This document shows, one piece after another, positions 26,029 through 33,736 of a DNA stretch of 64,000 bases (its first letter is position 1; every line of letters begins with the position of its first letter). A program made the position numbers and the translations under genes. Below the pieces are notes generated by a model. It made no database searches. It had not been told where the DNA came from and saw only the letters and a list, made by a program, of their open reading frames with translations. The DNA comes from Streptomyces plumbidurans (GTDB lineage: Bacteria > Actinomycetota > Actinomycetes > Streptomycetales > Streptomycetaceae). The DNA lies in contig NZ_JAFJSY010000034.1 in NCBI RefSeq assembly GCF_019857225.1, positions 62,001 through 126,000 on the forward strand, read 5' to 3'.

Positions 26029-27462
26029 TCAGTTGCTCTCGGCGAGTGGGATGAGGACCTGGGCCTGGCGGGCCTGGGGGATGCGTGGGCTTGGTGTCTG
26101 GTCGAGTCCGAAGGTGGTGAAGGCGGTTCGGGCGGGCAGTGGGTAGGTTTCCTCGCCGGTCAGGGAGTTGAGAATGGTGGCGCTGCGCCAGGCGGCGAGG
26201 CCGAGGTCGGGGGCGCCGACGCCGTGGGTGTGGCGTTCGGCGTTCTGGACGTAGAGGTGGCAGCCGGTGCCGCTGATGGCGGGGTCGAGGGCGAGGCGGA
26301 ACTGCTCGTCGATGCGCGGGCGTTGACGGTTGTCGCGGCGCAGGTAGGGGTCGAGGCCGGCCAGGAGCCGGTCGAGGGGGCGTTCGCGGTAGCCGGTGGC
26401 CAGGACGACGGCGTCGGTGGTGAGTCGGGCGCGGGTGTCCTGCTGGATGTGTTCGAGGTGGAGTTCGACCTTGGTGGTGGCGATACGTCCGGCGGTCCGG
26501 ACGCGGACCGCCGGGGTCAGGACGACGTCGGGCCAGCCGCCGTGCAGGGTGCGGTCGTAGAGCTCCTGGTGGATGGCGGCGATGGTGTCGGTGTCGATGC
26601 CTTTGTGGAGTTGCCACTGGCCGGTGACGAGCCGGTCGCGGACGCCTTCGGGGAGGGCGTGGAAGTAGCGGGTGTAGTCGGGGGTGAAGTGTTCGAGGCC
26701 GAGCTTGGAGTACTCCATGGGTGCGAAGGCCTCGGTGCGGCCGAGCCAGTGCAGTTTTTCGTGGCCGGTGGGCCGGGCGCGGAGCAGGTCGAGGAAGATC
26801 TCGGCGCCGGACTGCCCGGATCCGATGACGGTGATGTGGTCGGCGGCGAGGAGGGTGTCGCGGTGGGTGAGGTAGTCGGCGGCGTGGATCACGGGTACGC
26901 CGGGGGCGTCGACGAGTGGTTTGAGGGGTTCCGGGATGTGGGGTTCGGTGCCGATGCCGAGGGCGATGTTCCGCGTGTAGGTGCGGCCGAGGGCTTCGGC
27001 TTCGCCGTCGTTGTCGAGTTGGGTGAAGTCGACTTCGAACAGGTCGCGTTCGGGGTTCCAGCGGACGGCGTCGACCTGGTGGCCGAAGTGGAGCGCGGGG
27101 AGGTTGTCCGCGACCCAGCGGCAGTAGGTGTCGTATTCGGCGCGCTGGATGTGGAAGCGCTCGGCGAAGTAGAAGGGGAAGAGCCGGTCGCGGGCCTTGA
27201 GGTGGTTGAGGAAGGACCAGGGGCTGGCGGGGTCGGCGAGGGTGACGAGGTCGGCGAGGAAGGGGACTTGGATGCGGGCGCCGTCGATGAGCAGGCCGGA
27301 GTGCCAGTTGAAGGCGGGGCGTTGCTCGTAGAAGGCGGTGTCGAGTGCGGTGAGGGGGTGGGCGAGGGCGGCGAGGGAGAGGTTGAAGGGGCCGATGCCG
27401 ATGCCGACCAGGTCGCGGGGGGCGTCGGGTCGGCGGTGTGGGGGGTGGGGGGTGGTGCTCAT
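26029..27462 (-). CDS. SidA/IucD/PvdA-family amine N-hydroxylase
   Basis: A 477-residue FAD- and NADPH-dependent monooxygenase that hydroxylates the terminal amine of lysine, ornithine or a diamine for hydroxamate siderophores. The FAD site reads GIGIGPFNLSLAAL (~20), the NADPH site TVIGSGQSGAEIFLDLL, and the family's C-terminal DAVVLATGYRERPLDRLL is present. PFLADLVTLADPASPWSFLNHL and EYDTYCRWVADNL match the substrate region of IucD/DesB. The ATG at 27462 overlaps the stop of the decarboxylase gene (ATGA), so both enzymes are made together. The pair equals DesA+DesB of desferrioxamine synthesis, but no acyltransferase (DesC) or NIS synthetase (DesD) follows. Confidence 0.92.
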   Translation of the reverse strand: MSTTPHPPHRRPDAPRDLVGIGIGPFNLSLAALAHPLTALDTAFYEQRPAFNWHSGLLIDGARIQVPFLADLVTLADPASPWSFLNHLKARDRLFPFYFAERFHIQRAEYDTYCRWVADNLPALHFGHQVDAVRWNPERDLFEVDFTQLDNDGEAEALGRTYTRNIALGIGTEPHIPEPLKPLVDAPGVPVIHAADYLTHRDTLLAADHITVIGSGQSGAEIFLDLLRARPTGHEKLHWLGRTEAFAPMEYSKLGLEHFTPDYTRYFHALPEGVRDRLVTGQWQLHKGIDTDTIAAIHQELYDRTLHGGWPDVVLTPAVRVRTAGRIATTKVELHLEHIQQDTRARLTTDAVVLATGYRERPLDRLLAGLDPYLRRDNRQRPRIDEQFRLALDPAISGTGCHLYVQNAERHTHGVGAPDLGLAAWRSATILNSLTGEETYPLPARTAFTTFGLDQTPSPRIPQARQAQVLIPLAESN

Positions 27463-28895
27463 CGGGGGGTGTGTCCTTCCACAAGTGTGTGAGTGTCCTC
27501 GCCGCCCGGTTCGACCGGCTCGGTGGCCTGTTCGGTGGCCTGTTCGGTGGCTCTTTCGACGAGGGCGAGGAGGGTGGCCAGGTCGGCGGGGCGGGTGTGG
27601 GGGTTGAGCAGGGTGGCCTTGAGCCAGAGCCGGCCGTCGAGGCGGGCGCGGCCGAGGACGGCGTGTCCCTGGTGGAGGAGGGTGCGGCGTACGGCGGCGA
27701 CGGTGTCGTCGCTCGTGCGGGCGGGCCGGAACAGGACGGTGCTGATGGTGGGCCGGTCGTGGAGCTCGAAGCCGGGGTGGTCGTGGACGAGGGCCGCGAA
27801 CTCCCGGGCGTGGCCGCAGACTTGGTCGATCAGGGCACCGAGGCCGCTGCGGCCGAGTGTCTTCAGCGTGACGGCGATCTTGAGGATGTCGGGGCGGCGG
27901 GTGGTGCGCAGGGAGCGGCCGAGGAGGTCGGGCAGTCCGGCCGCGATGTCGTCGTCGGCGTTGAGGTAGTCGGTGTGCTGGTGGAGGGCCGCGAGGTCGC
28001 GGGGGTGACGGACCGCGAGGAGTCCGGCGGCGACCGGTTGCCAGCCGAGTTTGTGCAGGTCGAGGGCGATGGTGTGGGCGCGTTCCAGTCCGGCGAGTTT
28101 CTCGCGGTGCCGGTCGCTGAACAGCATGCCTCCGCCGTAGGCGGCGTCGATGTGCAGCCGGGCGCGGTGGGCTCGGCACAGGGCGGCGATCTCGGGCAGG
28201 GGGTCGATGAGTCCCGCGTCGGTGGTGCCCGCGGTGGCGGCGACCAGGTGGGGGCCGGGGTGGGCGGTGAGGGCCTTGTCGAGGGCGGCGGGGTCGAGGG
28301 TGCCGGCGGGGGCGGGGAGGGTCACCGGGTCGGGCAGGCCGAGAAGCCAGGCGGCGCGGGGCAGTGAGTGGTGGGCGTTGGTGCCGCAGACGAGCCGCGT
28401 GTGGGGGCCGTGGAGTTCACGGGCGAGCAGCAGGGCGATCTGGTGGGCCTCGGTGGCGCCGGTGGTGACGACGGCGTCGGAGGCGCCGGCTTCTCTGGCG
28501 AGGGTCCGGGTGACGAGGGCTTCGAGCGCGGAGGCGGCCGGGGCCTGGTCCCAGGAGTCGAGGGAGGGGTTGAGGACGCTCGCGGCGAGGTCGGCGGCGG
28601 TGGCGACGGCCAGGGGCGGGCAGTGCAGGTGGGCGGCGCACAGCGGGTGGGCCGGGTCGGCGGCGCCTTCGGCGAGGGCGCGCACGAGGGTGTGCAGGGC
28701 GTCGGGCTCGCCGTCCTGTGGCAGTACGTCGCCGGCGGCGTCGTGCACCCGCGCGGTCACGGCGTCCGGTCCCCCGGCGGGCAGCGGGCCGCCGCGCGCG
28801 TGTGCGCCTTCGTCCAGCGCGTCGAGCACGGTGGCGAGCAGCGGTCGCAGGGCGTCGCGGCCTTCGGGTCCCGAGGCGAGGGCCGGTGTGGTCAT
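27459..28895 (-). CDS. PLP-dependent group II decarboxylase (DesA-like)
   Basis: A 478-residue fold-type I decarboxylase, likely producing a diamine (cadaverine, putrescine or 1,3-diaminopropane) from a basic amino acid. Motifs: LHCPPLAVATAADLAASVLNP, TTGATEAHQIALLLAR, CGTNAHHSLPRAAWLLGL, LHIDAAYGGGMLFSD (Asp binds the pyridine N) and TIALDLHKLGWQPV with the Schiff-base Lys. The C-terminus has a short tandem TEQA repeat. Translational coupling to the N-hydroxylase argues that its amine is the hydroxylase substrate. No DmdR/IdeR-type iron box was found in the ~190 bp upstream. Confidence 0.88.
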   Translation of the reverse strand: MTTPALASGPEGRDALRPLLATVLDALDEGAHARGGPLPAGGPDAVTARVHDAAGDVLPQDGEPDALHTLVRALAEGAADPAHPLCAAHLHCPPLAVATAADLAASVLNPSLDSWDQAPAASALEALVTRTLAREAGASDAVVTTGATEAHQIALLLARELHGPHTRLVCGTNAHHSLPRAAWLLGLPDPVTLPAPAGTLDPAALDKALTAHPGPHLVAATAGTTDAGLIDPLPEIAALCRAHRARLHIDAAYGGGMLFSDRHREKLAGLERAHTIALDLHKLGWQPVAAGLLAVRHPRDLAALHQHTDYLNADDDIAAGLPDLLGRSLRTTRRPDILKIAVTLKTLGRSGLGALIDQVCGHAREFAALVHDHPGFELHDRPTISTVLFRPARTSDDTVAAVRRTLLHQGHAVLGRARLDGRLWLKATLLNPHTRPADLATLLALVERATEQATEQATEPVEPGGEDTHTLVEGHTPR

Positions 28896-29025
28896 GGGTT
28901 CCTCCCGGGCGCGCAGGCAGAGGGAGTTCCAGCTTGTACGCGGATGCGTGCGCGTGCCCGGAGAGTCAACGATCGGAACCCGAAAGGGGGTACGCCCTGC
29001 GGGGCTTCAGCGGGGGGAGGTCGTG

Positions 29026-29112
29026 GGTGCCGGTGGCTGGGGGCTGCCGCCCCCAGACCCCCGCTCCGGCCCTGGACGGGCCTTGTCCTCAAACGCCGGA
29101 CGGGCTGGTTGG
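29026..29112. repeat. Streptomyces interspersed intergenic repeat overlapping the pepN 3' end
   Basis: The segment carries the phrase common between Streptomyces genes: a G-rich hairpin CTGGGGGC-TGCC-GCCCCCAG (29037-29056), then CCCCCGCTCCGGCCCTGG, a GGCCC/GGGCC hairpin, and TCCTCAAACGCCGGACGGGC. Read on the minus strand it supplies the last six codons and stop of pepN (TSPSGV). It probably serves as the pepN terminator. Assignment as a high-copy repeat is from memory of Streptomyces genomes. Confidence 0.7.
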
Positions 29113-31605
29113 TACCTCCCTGACGCGCAACGCCCGAGCCAGGTCGTCGAGTTGGTCGACGAGTTTCCTGCGCAGGGCGGGGATGGGGTTGGCGTTCTTG
29201 AGGCAGGACTTGCCCAGGCGGAGGGTTTCGGTGTCCACGGCGTGGAGGGGGAAGGCCCAGCGGCCGGCGGCGTCGGCGATGGCGGGGCCGCGGCGGGCGG
29301 AGAGGGCGACGGCGTCCTCGTAGTAGCGGGGTACGTAGTCGCGGACGAGGTCGGCCTGTTCGGGTTGCCAGAAGCCCTGGGCGGTGGCGATGAAGAGGTA
29401 GTTGGACAGGTCGGTGCGGTCGTCGCCGCCGAACATGGCCTGCCAGGCGCGGGCCTTGGCCTGTGGGTCGGGCAGGGCGGCGCGGCAGCGGGCGGCGCCT
29501 TCCTGGCCGGTGGCGGAGGGGTCGCGGTCGAGTTCGGCGGTGATGGCGGCCTCGTCGGTCGCGCCGAGGACGGCGAGCCGGCCGAGGATGCGCCAGCGCA
29601 GTTCGGGGTCGAGTTCGGGGCCGCCGGGGACGGTGCCGTCGGCGAGCCAGGCGGCGATGGTGTCGGGGTGGGCGGCGACGTCGATGAAGTGGCGTACGGC
29701 GATCAGGCGCAGTCCGGGGTTGTCGCCGTCCTCGGTGCGGCGGATGAGGTCGCGGCACAGGGAGGAGAGGGTGCCGAGGGCCGCCGGGCGTTCCTCGGGG
29801 GTGAGGTAGCGGTCGGTGACCTGGGCGCCGGCGAAGGCGAGGACGCCCTGGACGAGGGCGAGGTCGGTTTCGCGCGGGAGGTGGGCGCGGGCTGTCTCGA
29901 GGTGGGCGGCGGGCGGGAGTTCGCCGTCACGGACGGCGTCGCGCAGGGCGTTCCAGACGACCGCGCGGGTCAGCGGGTCGGGCAGTCCTGACAGGCCGGT
30001 GCGGACCGCCTCGAAGGATCCGTCGTCGAAGCGGATCTTGGTGTAGGTGAGGTCGCCGTCGTTGAGCAGGAGCAGTGCGGGGCGTTTGCCGAGGGTGTGG
30101 GGTTCGCTCTGCGGGATGTCGAGGTCGATGCGTTCGCGCAGGGTGAGGTGGCGGTCCTCGTCGGCGACGTCCTGGTCGTAGAGGCCGACGGCGATGCGGT
30201 GGGGGCGGCTTCCGGTGCGTTCGACCTGGAGGGTGTAGGTGCCCGAGTCCTGGCGGGTCACGACGGGGCTGAGGGTGTCGACTCCGGTGGTGCGCAGCCA
30301 GGCGTCGGCCCAGGCGTGGACGTCGCGTTCGGTGGCGGAGGCGAGGGAGTCGATGAAGTCGGCGAGGGTGGCGTTGGCGAACTTGTGGCGGGCGAAGTGG
30401 GTGTTGATGCCGGCCAGGAAGTCCTTCTCGCCGAGCCAGGCGACGAGTTGGCGCAGTGCCGAGGCGCCCTTGGCGTAGGAGATGCCGTCGAAGTTGAGGA
30501 GGGCGGAGGCGGTGTCGTCGACGTTCTCGGGGGCGACGGGGTGGGTGGAGGGGCGCTGGTCGGCGTCGTAGCCCCAGGCTTTGCGGGCGACTCCGAAGTC
30601 GGTCCAGGTGTCGGTGAAGCGGGTGGCTTCGGTGAGGGTCTGGTAGCCCATGTACTCGGCGAAGGACTCGTTCAGCCAGATGTCGTCCCACCAGCGCAGG
30701 GTGACGAGGTCGCCGAACCACATGTGGGCCATCTCGTGGGCGATGACCATGGCGCGGGTCTGCCGTTCGGTGTCGGTGACGGCGGAGCGGTAGACGAATT
30801 CGTCGCGGAAGGTGACCAGGCCCGGGTTCTCCATGGCGCCGGCGTTGAACTCGGGGACGAATGCCTGGTCGTAGGAGTCGAAGGGGTACGGCTCCTGGAA
30901 CTTCTCGTGGTAGCGGTCGTAGCACTGCTTGGTGATCTCGAGGATTTCCTCGGCGTCCGCGTCCAGGTGGGGGGCGAGGGAGCGGCGGCAGTGGATGCCG
31001 AAGGGCAGGCCGCGGTGTTCGGTGTGCACGGAGTGCCAGGGGCCGGCGGCGACGGCGACGAGGTAGGTGGAGATCAGCGGGGTGGGGGCGGCCTGCCAGC
31101 GGCCTTCGCCGAGGTGTTCGGTGACGCCGTTGGCGAGGACGCTCCAGCCTTCGGGGGCCTTGACGGTCAGTTCGAAGACGGCCTTGAGGTCGGGCTGGTC
31201 GAAGGCGGCGAAGACGCGCTGCACGTCCTCCATGAACAGCTGCGTGTAGAGGTAGGTCTCGCCGTCGGTGGGGTCGGTGAAGCGGTGCATGCCTTCGCCG
31301 GTGCGGGAGTAGCGCATGCTCGCGTCGATGCGCAGTTCGTGCTCGCCTGCGGTGAGGGCTGTCAGCGGCAGGCGGTTCTCGTGCAGTGTGTGGGGGTCGA
31401 GGGGTTGTCCGTCGAGGGTGGCGGAGCGCAGGTGGGCGGGCTTGAGCTCCACGAAGGTGTCGGCGTCCGTGTGCGCGCTGAACCGGATCACGGTGCTGGA
31501 GTCGAAGGTCTCGTCGCCGGTGGTCAGGTCGAGCTCGATGGTGTAGCGGTGGACGTCGAGGAGCTTGGCACGGGTCTGCGCTTCGTCGCGCGTCAGTACG
31601 GACAT
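29089..31605 (-). CDS. pepN: Aminopeptidase N (M1 family)
   Basis: A cytoplasmic zinc exopeptidase removing N-terminal residues from peptides. The 838-residue length matches actinobacterial PepN. The exopeptidase motif is GAMENPGLVTFRDE (~255) and the zinc site VIAHEMAHMWFGDLVTLRWW with the distal Glu in NESFAEYMG. The ERAP1-like C-terminal domain follows (DRHLTLRERIDLDIPQSEP, FIDVAAHPDTIAAWLADGT). ATG 31605 is used; another ATG lies 9 bp upstream and neither has a strong Shine-Dalgarno. The last residues TSPSGV come from the intergenic repeat into which the frame runs, so the native terminus may have been replaced. Confidence 0.96.
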   Translation of the reverse strand: MSVLTRDEAQTRAKLLDVHRYTIELDLTTGDETFDSSTVIRFSAHTDADTFVELKPAHLRSATLDGQPLDPHTLHENRLPLTALTAGEHELRIDASMRYSRTGEGMHRFTDPTDGETYLYTQLFMEDVQRVFAAFDQPDLKAVFELTVKAPEGWSVLANGVTEHLGEGRWQAAPTPLISTYLVAVAAGPWHSVHTEHRGLPFGIHCRRSLAPHLDADAEEILEITKQCYDRYHEKFQEPYPFDSYDQAFVPEFNAGAMENPGLVTFRDEFVYRSAVTDTERQTRAMVIAHEMAHMWFGDLVTLRWWDDIWLNESFAEYMGYQTLTEATRFTDTWTDFGVARKAWGYDADQRPSTHPVAPENVDDTASALLNFDGISYAKGASALRQLVAWLGEKDFLAGINTHFARHKFANATLADFIDSLASATERDVHAWADAWLRTTGVDTLSPVVTRQDSGTYTLQVERTGSRPHRIAVGLYDQDVADEDRHLTLRERIDLDIPQSEPHTLGKRPALLLLNDGDLTYTKIRFDDGSFEAVRTGLSGLPDPLTRAVVWNALRDAVRDGELPPAAHLETARAHLPRETDLALVQGVLAFAGAQVTDRYLTPEERPAALGTLSSLCRDLIRRTEDGDNPGLRLIAVRHFIDVAAHPDTIAAWLADGTVPGGPELDPELRWRILGRLAVLGATDEAAITAELDRDPSATGQEGAARCRAALPDPQAKARAWQAMFGGDDRTDLSNYLFIATAQGFWQPEQADLVRDYVPRYYEDAVALSARRGPAIADAAGRWAFPLHAVDTETLRLGKSCLKNANPIPALRRKLVDQLDDLARALRVREVPTSPSGV

Positions 31606-31672
31606 GCAGGCCATGCTGCCCGATGCCGTCGGCGAGGCACAGGGGATATGGGGGCGAGCCTGCTGCGTCCGG

Positions 31673-32224
31673 CTACGTCCGTTCCTCTTCGAGCTCCCCG
31701 TTGTGCGCCCGGCCCGCCCGTTGTGCGGGGACGTGGGGGTCCGGGTGCGGGAGGGCGGGGGCGCGTGGCAGGGGTGTCGCGTCCTCGGTGTGGCCCTTGA
31801 CGAGGGCGCGCAGTTCGCGGACCTCGTGTTCGAGGTCGAGGGTGCGGCGGTGGGTGTCGTAGAGGTAGCGGACCTTGGTGCGCAGCGCCCAGGGGTCGAC
31901 GGGTTTCATGATGAGGTCGGCGACGCCGAGGCCGAAGGCCGCGGAGGTCAGGACGTGGTCGACGCCGAAGCCGGTGAGGAGGATGACCGGAATGTGCTGG
32001 GTCTGTTCGACGCGGCGCATGTAGCGCACGACGTCGAGTCCGCTGACGCCGGGCATGCGGACGTCGAGCAGGAGCAGGCCGACCTGTCCGCGGAGCACCT
32101 GCTTGAGGGCCTCGTCGCCGCTGGTGGCGCGGCCCAGCAGGTACCCGAGCGGAGCGAGTGCGCTCTCCAGCGCGTACAGCGTGTCCTCGTGGTCGTCGAC
32201 GATGAGGATCTTGGCATCCGGCAT
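31673..32224 (-). CDS. Receiver-only response regulator with coiled-coil tail
   Basis: 183 residues. The CheY-like receiver (~1-122) is complete: ILIVDDHEDTLYALESAL, phospho-Asp in LLLLDVRMPGVSGLD, Thr in ILLTGFG and Lys in LIMKPVDPWALRTKV. A helix RTLDLEHEVRELRALVKGH follows, then ~40 disordered residues, and no DNA- or RNA-binding output domain. Such proteins act by protein contacts, for example in Streptomyces phosphorelays with hybrid kinases. No kinase gene is adjacent. ATG 32224 lies ~10 bp after GGGAGGG. Confidence 0.88.
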   Translation of the reverse strand: MPDAKILIVDDHEDTLYALESALAPLGYLLGRATSGDEALKQVLRGQVGLLLLDVRMPGVSGLDVVRYMRRVEQTQHIPVILLTGFGVDHVLTSAAFGLGVADLIMKPVDPWALRTKVRYLYDTHRRTLDLEHEVRELRALVKGHTEDATPLPRAPALPHPDPHVPAQRAGRAHNGELEEERT

Positions 32225-32364
32225 GGCCCGACGTCCCTCCCGCGTGGACAACCAGCTTATGACCGGAGCGCTGACGAAGCGTGCTCGTCAGCTGACAAGG
32301 AGTACACAGCGCAGGATGCCTCGCGCCGGCCCGCGTGTCACGCCCTCGGTGGCATCTGCCGAGG

Positions 32365-32715
32365 TCAATTGGCCGTTTTCGCGGCGCCGTTGCCGGTGTT
32401 CTCGGCGATGCGCTCGTGGTGGCGGATGACTTCGGCGATGATGAAATTCAGGAACTTCTCAGCGAACGCCGGATCGAGTTTCGCGCTCTCGGCGAGCGAG
32501 CGCAGCCGCTCGATCTGGCGGGCCTCGCGGGCCGGGTCGGCGGGCGGCAGCCGGTGCGCGGCCTTGAGGTGGCCGACCTGCTGTGTCGCCTTGAAGCGCT
32601 CGGCGAGCATGTGGATGACGGCCGCGTCGATGTTGTCGATGCTGTCGCGGAGCCTGGCGAGTTCCTTGCGGACCGCGGGGTCGACGTCCTGGGTGCCGGT
32701 GTTGCTGGTGGTCAT
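32365..32715 (-). CDS. Chorismate mutase (AroQ type)
   Basis: A 116-residue all-helical AroQ-fold protein converting chorismate to prephenate for Phe/Tyr synthesis. Signature features are LARLRDSIDNIDAAVIHMLA (active-site Arg), ERFKATQQVGHLKAAHRLP (Arg/Lys/Gln positions), DPAREARQIERLRSLAES and the final helix LNFIIAEVIRHHERIAEN. Size fits the monofunctional cytoplasmic enzyme. It starts 12 bp after the stop of the AraC-family gene and may share its transcript. Confidence 0.93.
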   Translation of the reverse strand: MTTSNTGTQDVDPAVRKELARLRDSIDNIDAAVIHMLAERFKATQQVGHLKAAHRLPPADPAREARQIERLRSLAESAKLDPAFAEKFLNFIIAEVIRHHERIAENTGNGAAKTAN

Positions 32716-32726
32716 GAGGGTCCACC

Positions 32727-33629
32727 CTAGGGCAGGTCCGAGGCGGCGGGCGGGGGTTCGATCATCGGCGGATCGTCGGGATCGGGGACCCGGTCGCTCC
32801 AGCCGCCGGGGACGGTGCGGTACTGCTGCGCGCGGAAGCGCACCGGGGGCATGCCGACGCGGCGGGTGAACAGGCGGGAGAAGTAGGCCGGATCGTCGTA
32901 GCCGACGCGACGGGCGACTGCGGCTACGGGCAGTTCGGTGGCGGCGAGGAGTTCCTTGGCGCGGCCGAGGCGGATGCCGAGCAGATAGTCCTTGGGGCTG
33001 CAGCCTGCGCCGCGGCGTACGGCGGTGCGCAGTTCGGCCGGGGTCATGCCGTGCCGGGTGGCGTGCTCGGCGACCGACATGGGCAGGCAGGCGTCGCGGG
33101 CGAGTGCCTTGAGGACGGGGTCGCCGCCGGGGGCGAGGTCGGCTCTGGCGCGGCGCAGGGCGACGAGCAGTTCGTGGACGGCGGCGCCGGTCTCCACTTC
33201 GAGGAGGGGGTTGCCGTGCCGGGCGGCGCGGGCGATGCGGCCGATCACGCCGCGTGCGCCGGTGGCGTCGGACAGGGGCACGACGGGGCGGTCCGGTTCG
33301 ATGTAGCCGAGTTCGGTGTACGTGGCGACGGCGGGCCCGGAGAAGACGACGAAGCCCTCGTCCCAGCCGCCGTCGGGCCCGGCGCCGTAGTGGTGGGGCA
33401 CGCCGGGGGTGAGCCACAGCAGTGCTGGTGCGGTGACGGTCGTACGGCTGCCGTCGGGTGCGAGGTACCAGCCGCCGCCCGCGCTGACGACGACGGCGAC
33501 ATGGTGGTCGAGGGTGCGGGGGCCGACGGTGGGCAGCGCGCCGTACTGCAGGCCCACGCCGAGGCAGACGAGACCGAGCCGGTGGTGGGCCGGTCCGGGC
33601 GTGAAGAACCGCATCCAGGTGTGGTACAT
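32727..33629 (-). CDS. AraC-family transcriptional regulator
   Basis: A 300-residue regulator. The N-terminal cupin-like sensor (~1-150) contains PALLWLTPGVPHHYGAGPDG and WDEGFVVFSGPAV. The C-terminal double HTH (~190-285) reads LPMSVAEHATRHGMTPAELR, SPKDYLLGIRLGRAKELLA and VAAVARRVGYDDPAYFSRLFTRR cut here to its core. ATG 33629 is chosen over GTG 33656 because the family N-terminus (MYHTWMRFFTPGP) begins there. Divergence from a GH35 beta-galactosidase suggests it senses a sugar and controls that gene; the perfect palindrome at 33694-33705 is a candidate site. Confidence 0.9.
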   Translation of the reverse strand: MYHTWMRFFTPGPAHHRLGLVCLGVGLQYGALPTVGPRTLDHHVAVVVSAGGGWYLAPDGSRTTVTAPALLWLTPGVPHHYGAGPDGGWDEGFVVFSGPAVATYTELGYIEPDRPVVPLSDATGARGVIGRIARAARHGNPLLEVETGAAVHELLVALRRARADLAPGGDPVLKALARDACLPMSVAEHATRHGMTPAELRTAVRRGAGCSPKDYLLGIRLGRAKELLAATELPVAAVARRVGYDDPAYFSRLFTRRVGMPPVRFRAQQYRTVPGGWSDRVPDPDDPPMIEPPPAASDLP

Positions 33630-33693
33630 CCCGAGCCCCTTTCCTACGGCACTCAAGTCTGCGTCTCGTTTCGGTCCAAGTGGCGGTGATCTT

Positions 33694-33705
33694 TGTCCAT
33701 GGACA
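33694..33705. promoter_or_regulatory. 12-bp palindrome in the araC/beta-galactosidase divergent region
   Basis: TGTCCATGGACA is a perfect palindrome between the two divergent starts, 31 bp upstream of the beta-galactosidase ATG. It may be an operator for the neighbouring AraC-type regulator or another sugar regulator. No second copy was seen. Confidence 0.3.
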
Positions 33706-33736
33706 TGATCGCCGCCCGCGGGCGAGGGTGGGTGGC

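Noticed and set aside
27463..28179. N-terminal extension of the N-hydroxylase to 716 residues
   Set aside because: The extra 239 residues are Pro/Arg/His low-complexity, overlap the decarboxylase gene, and the family start (DLVGIGIGPFNLS) follows ATG 27462.
26029..28895. Complete desferrioxamine cluster
   Set aside because: Only the decarboxylase and N-hydroxylase are present; desC and desD equivalents are missing on both sides.
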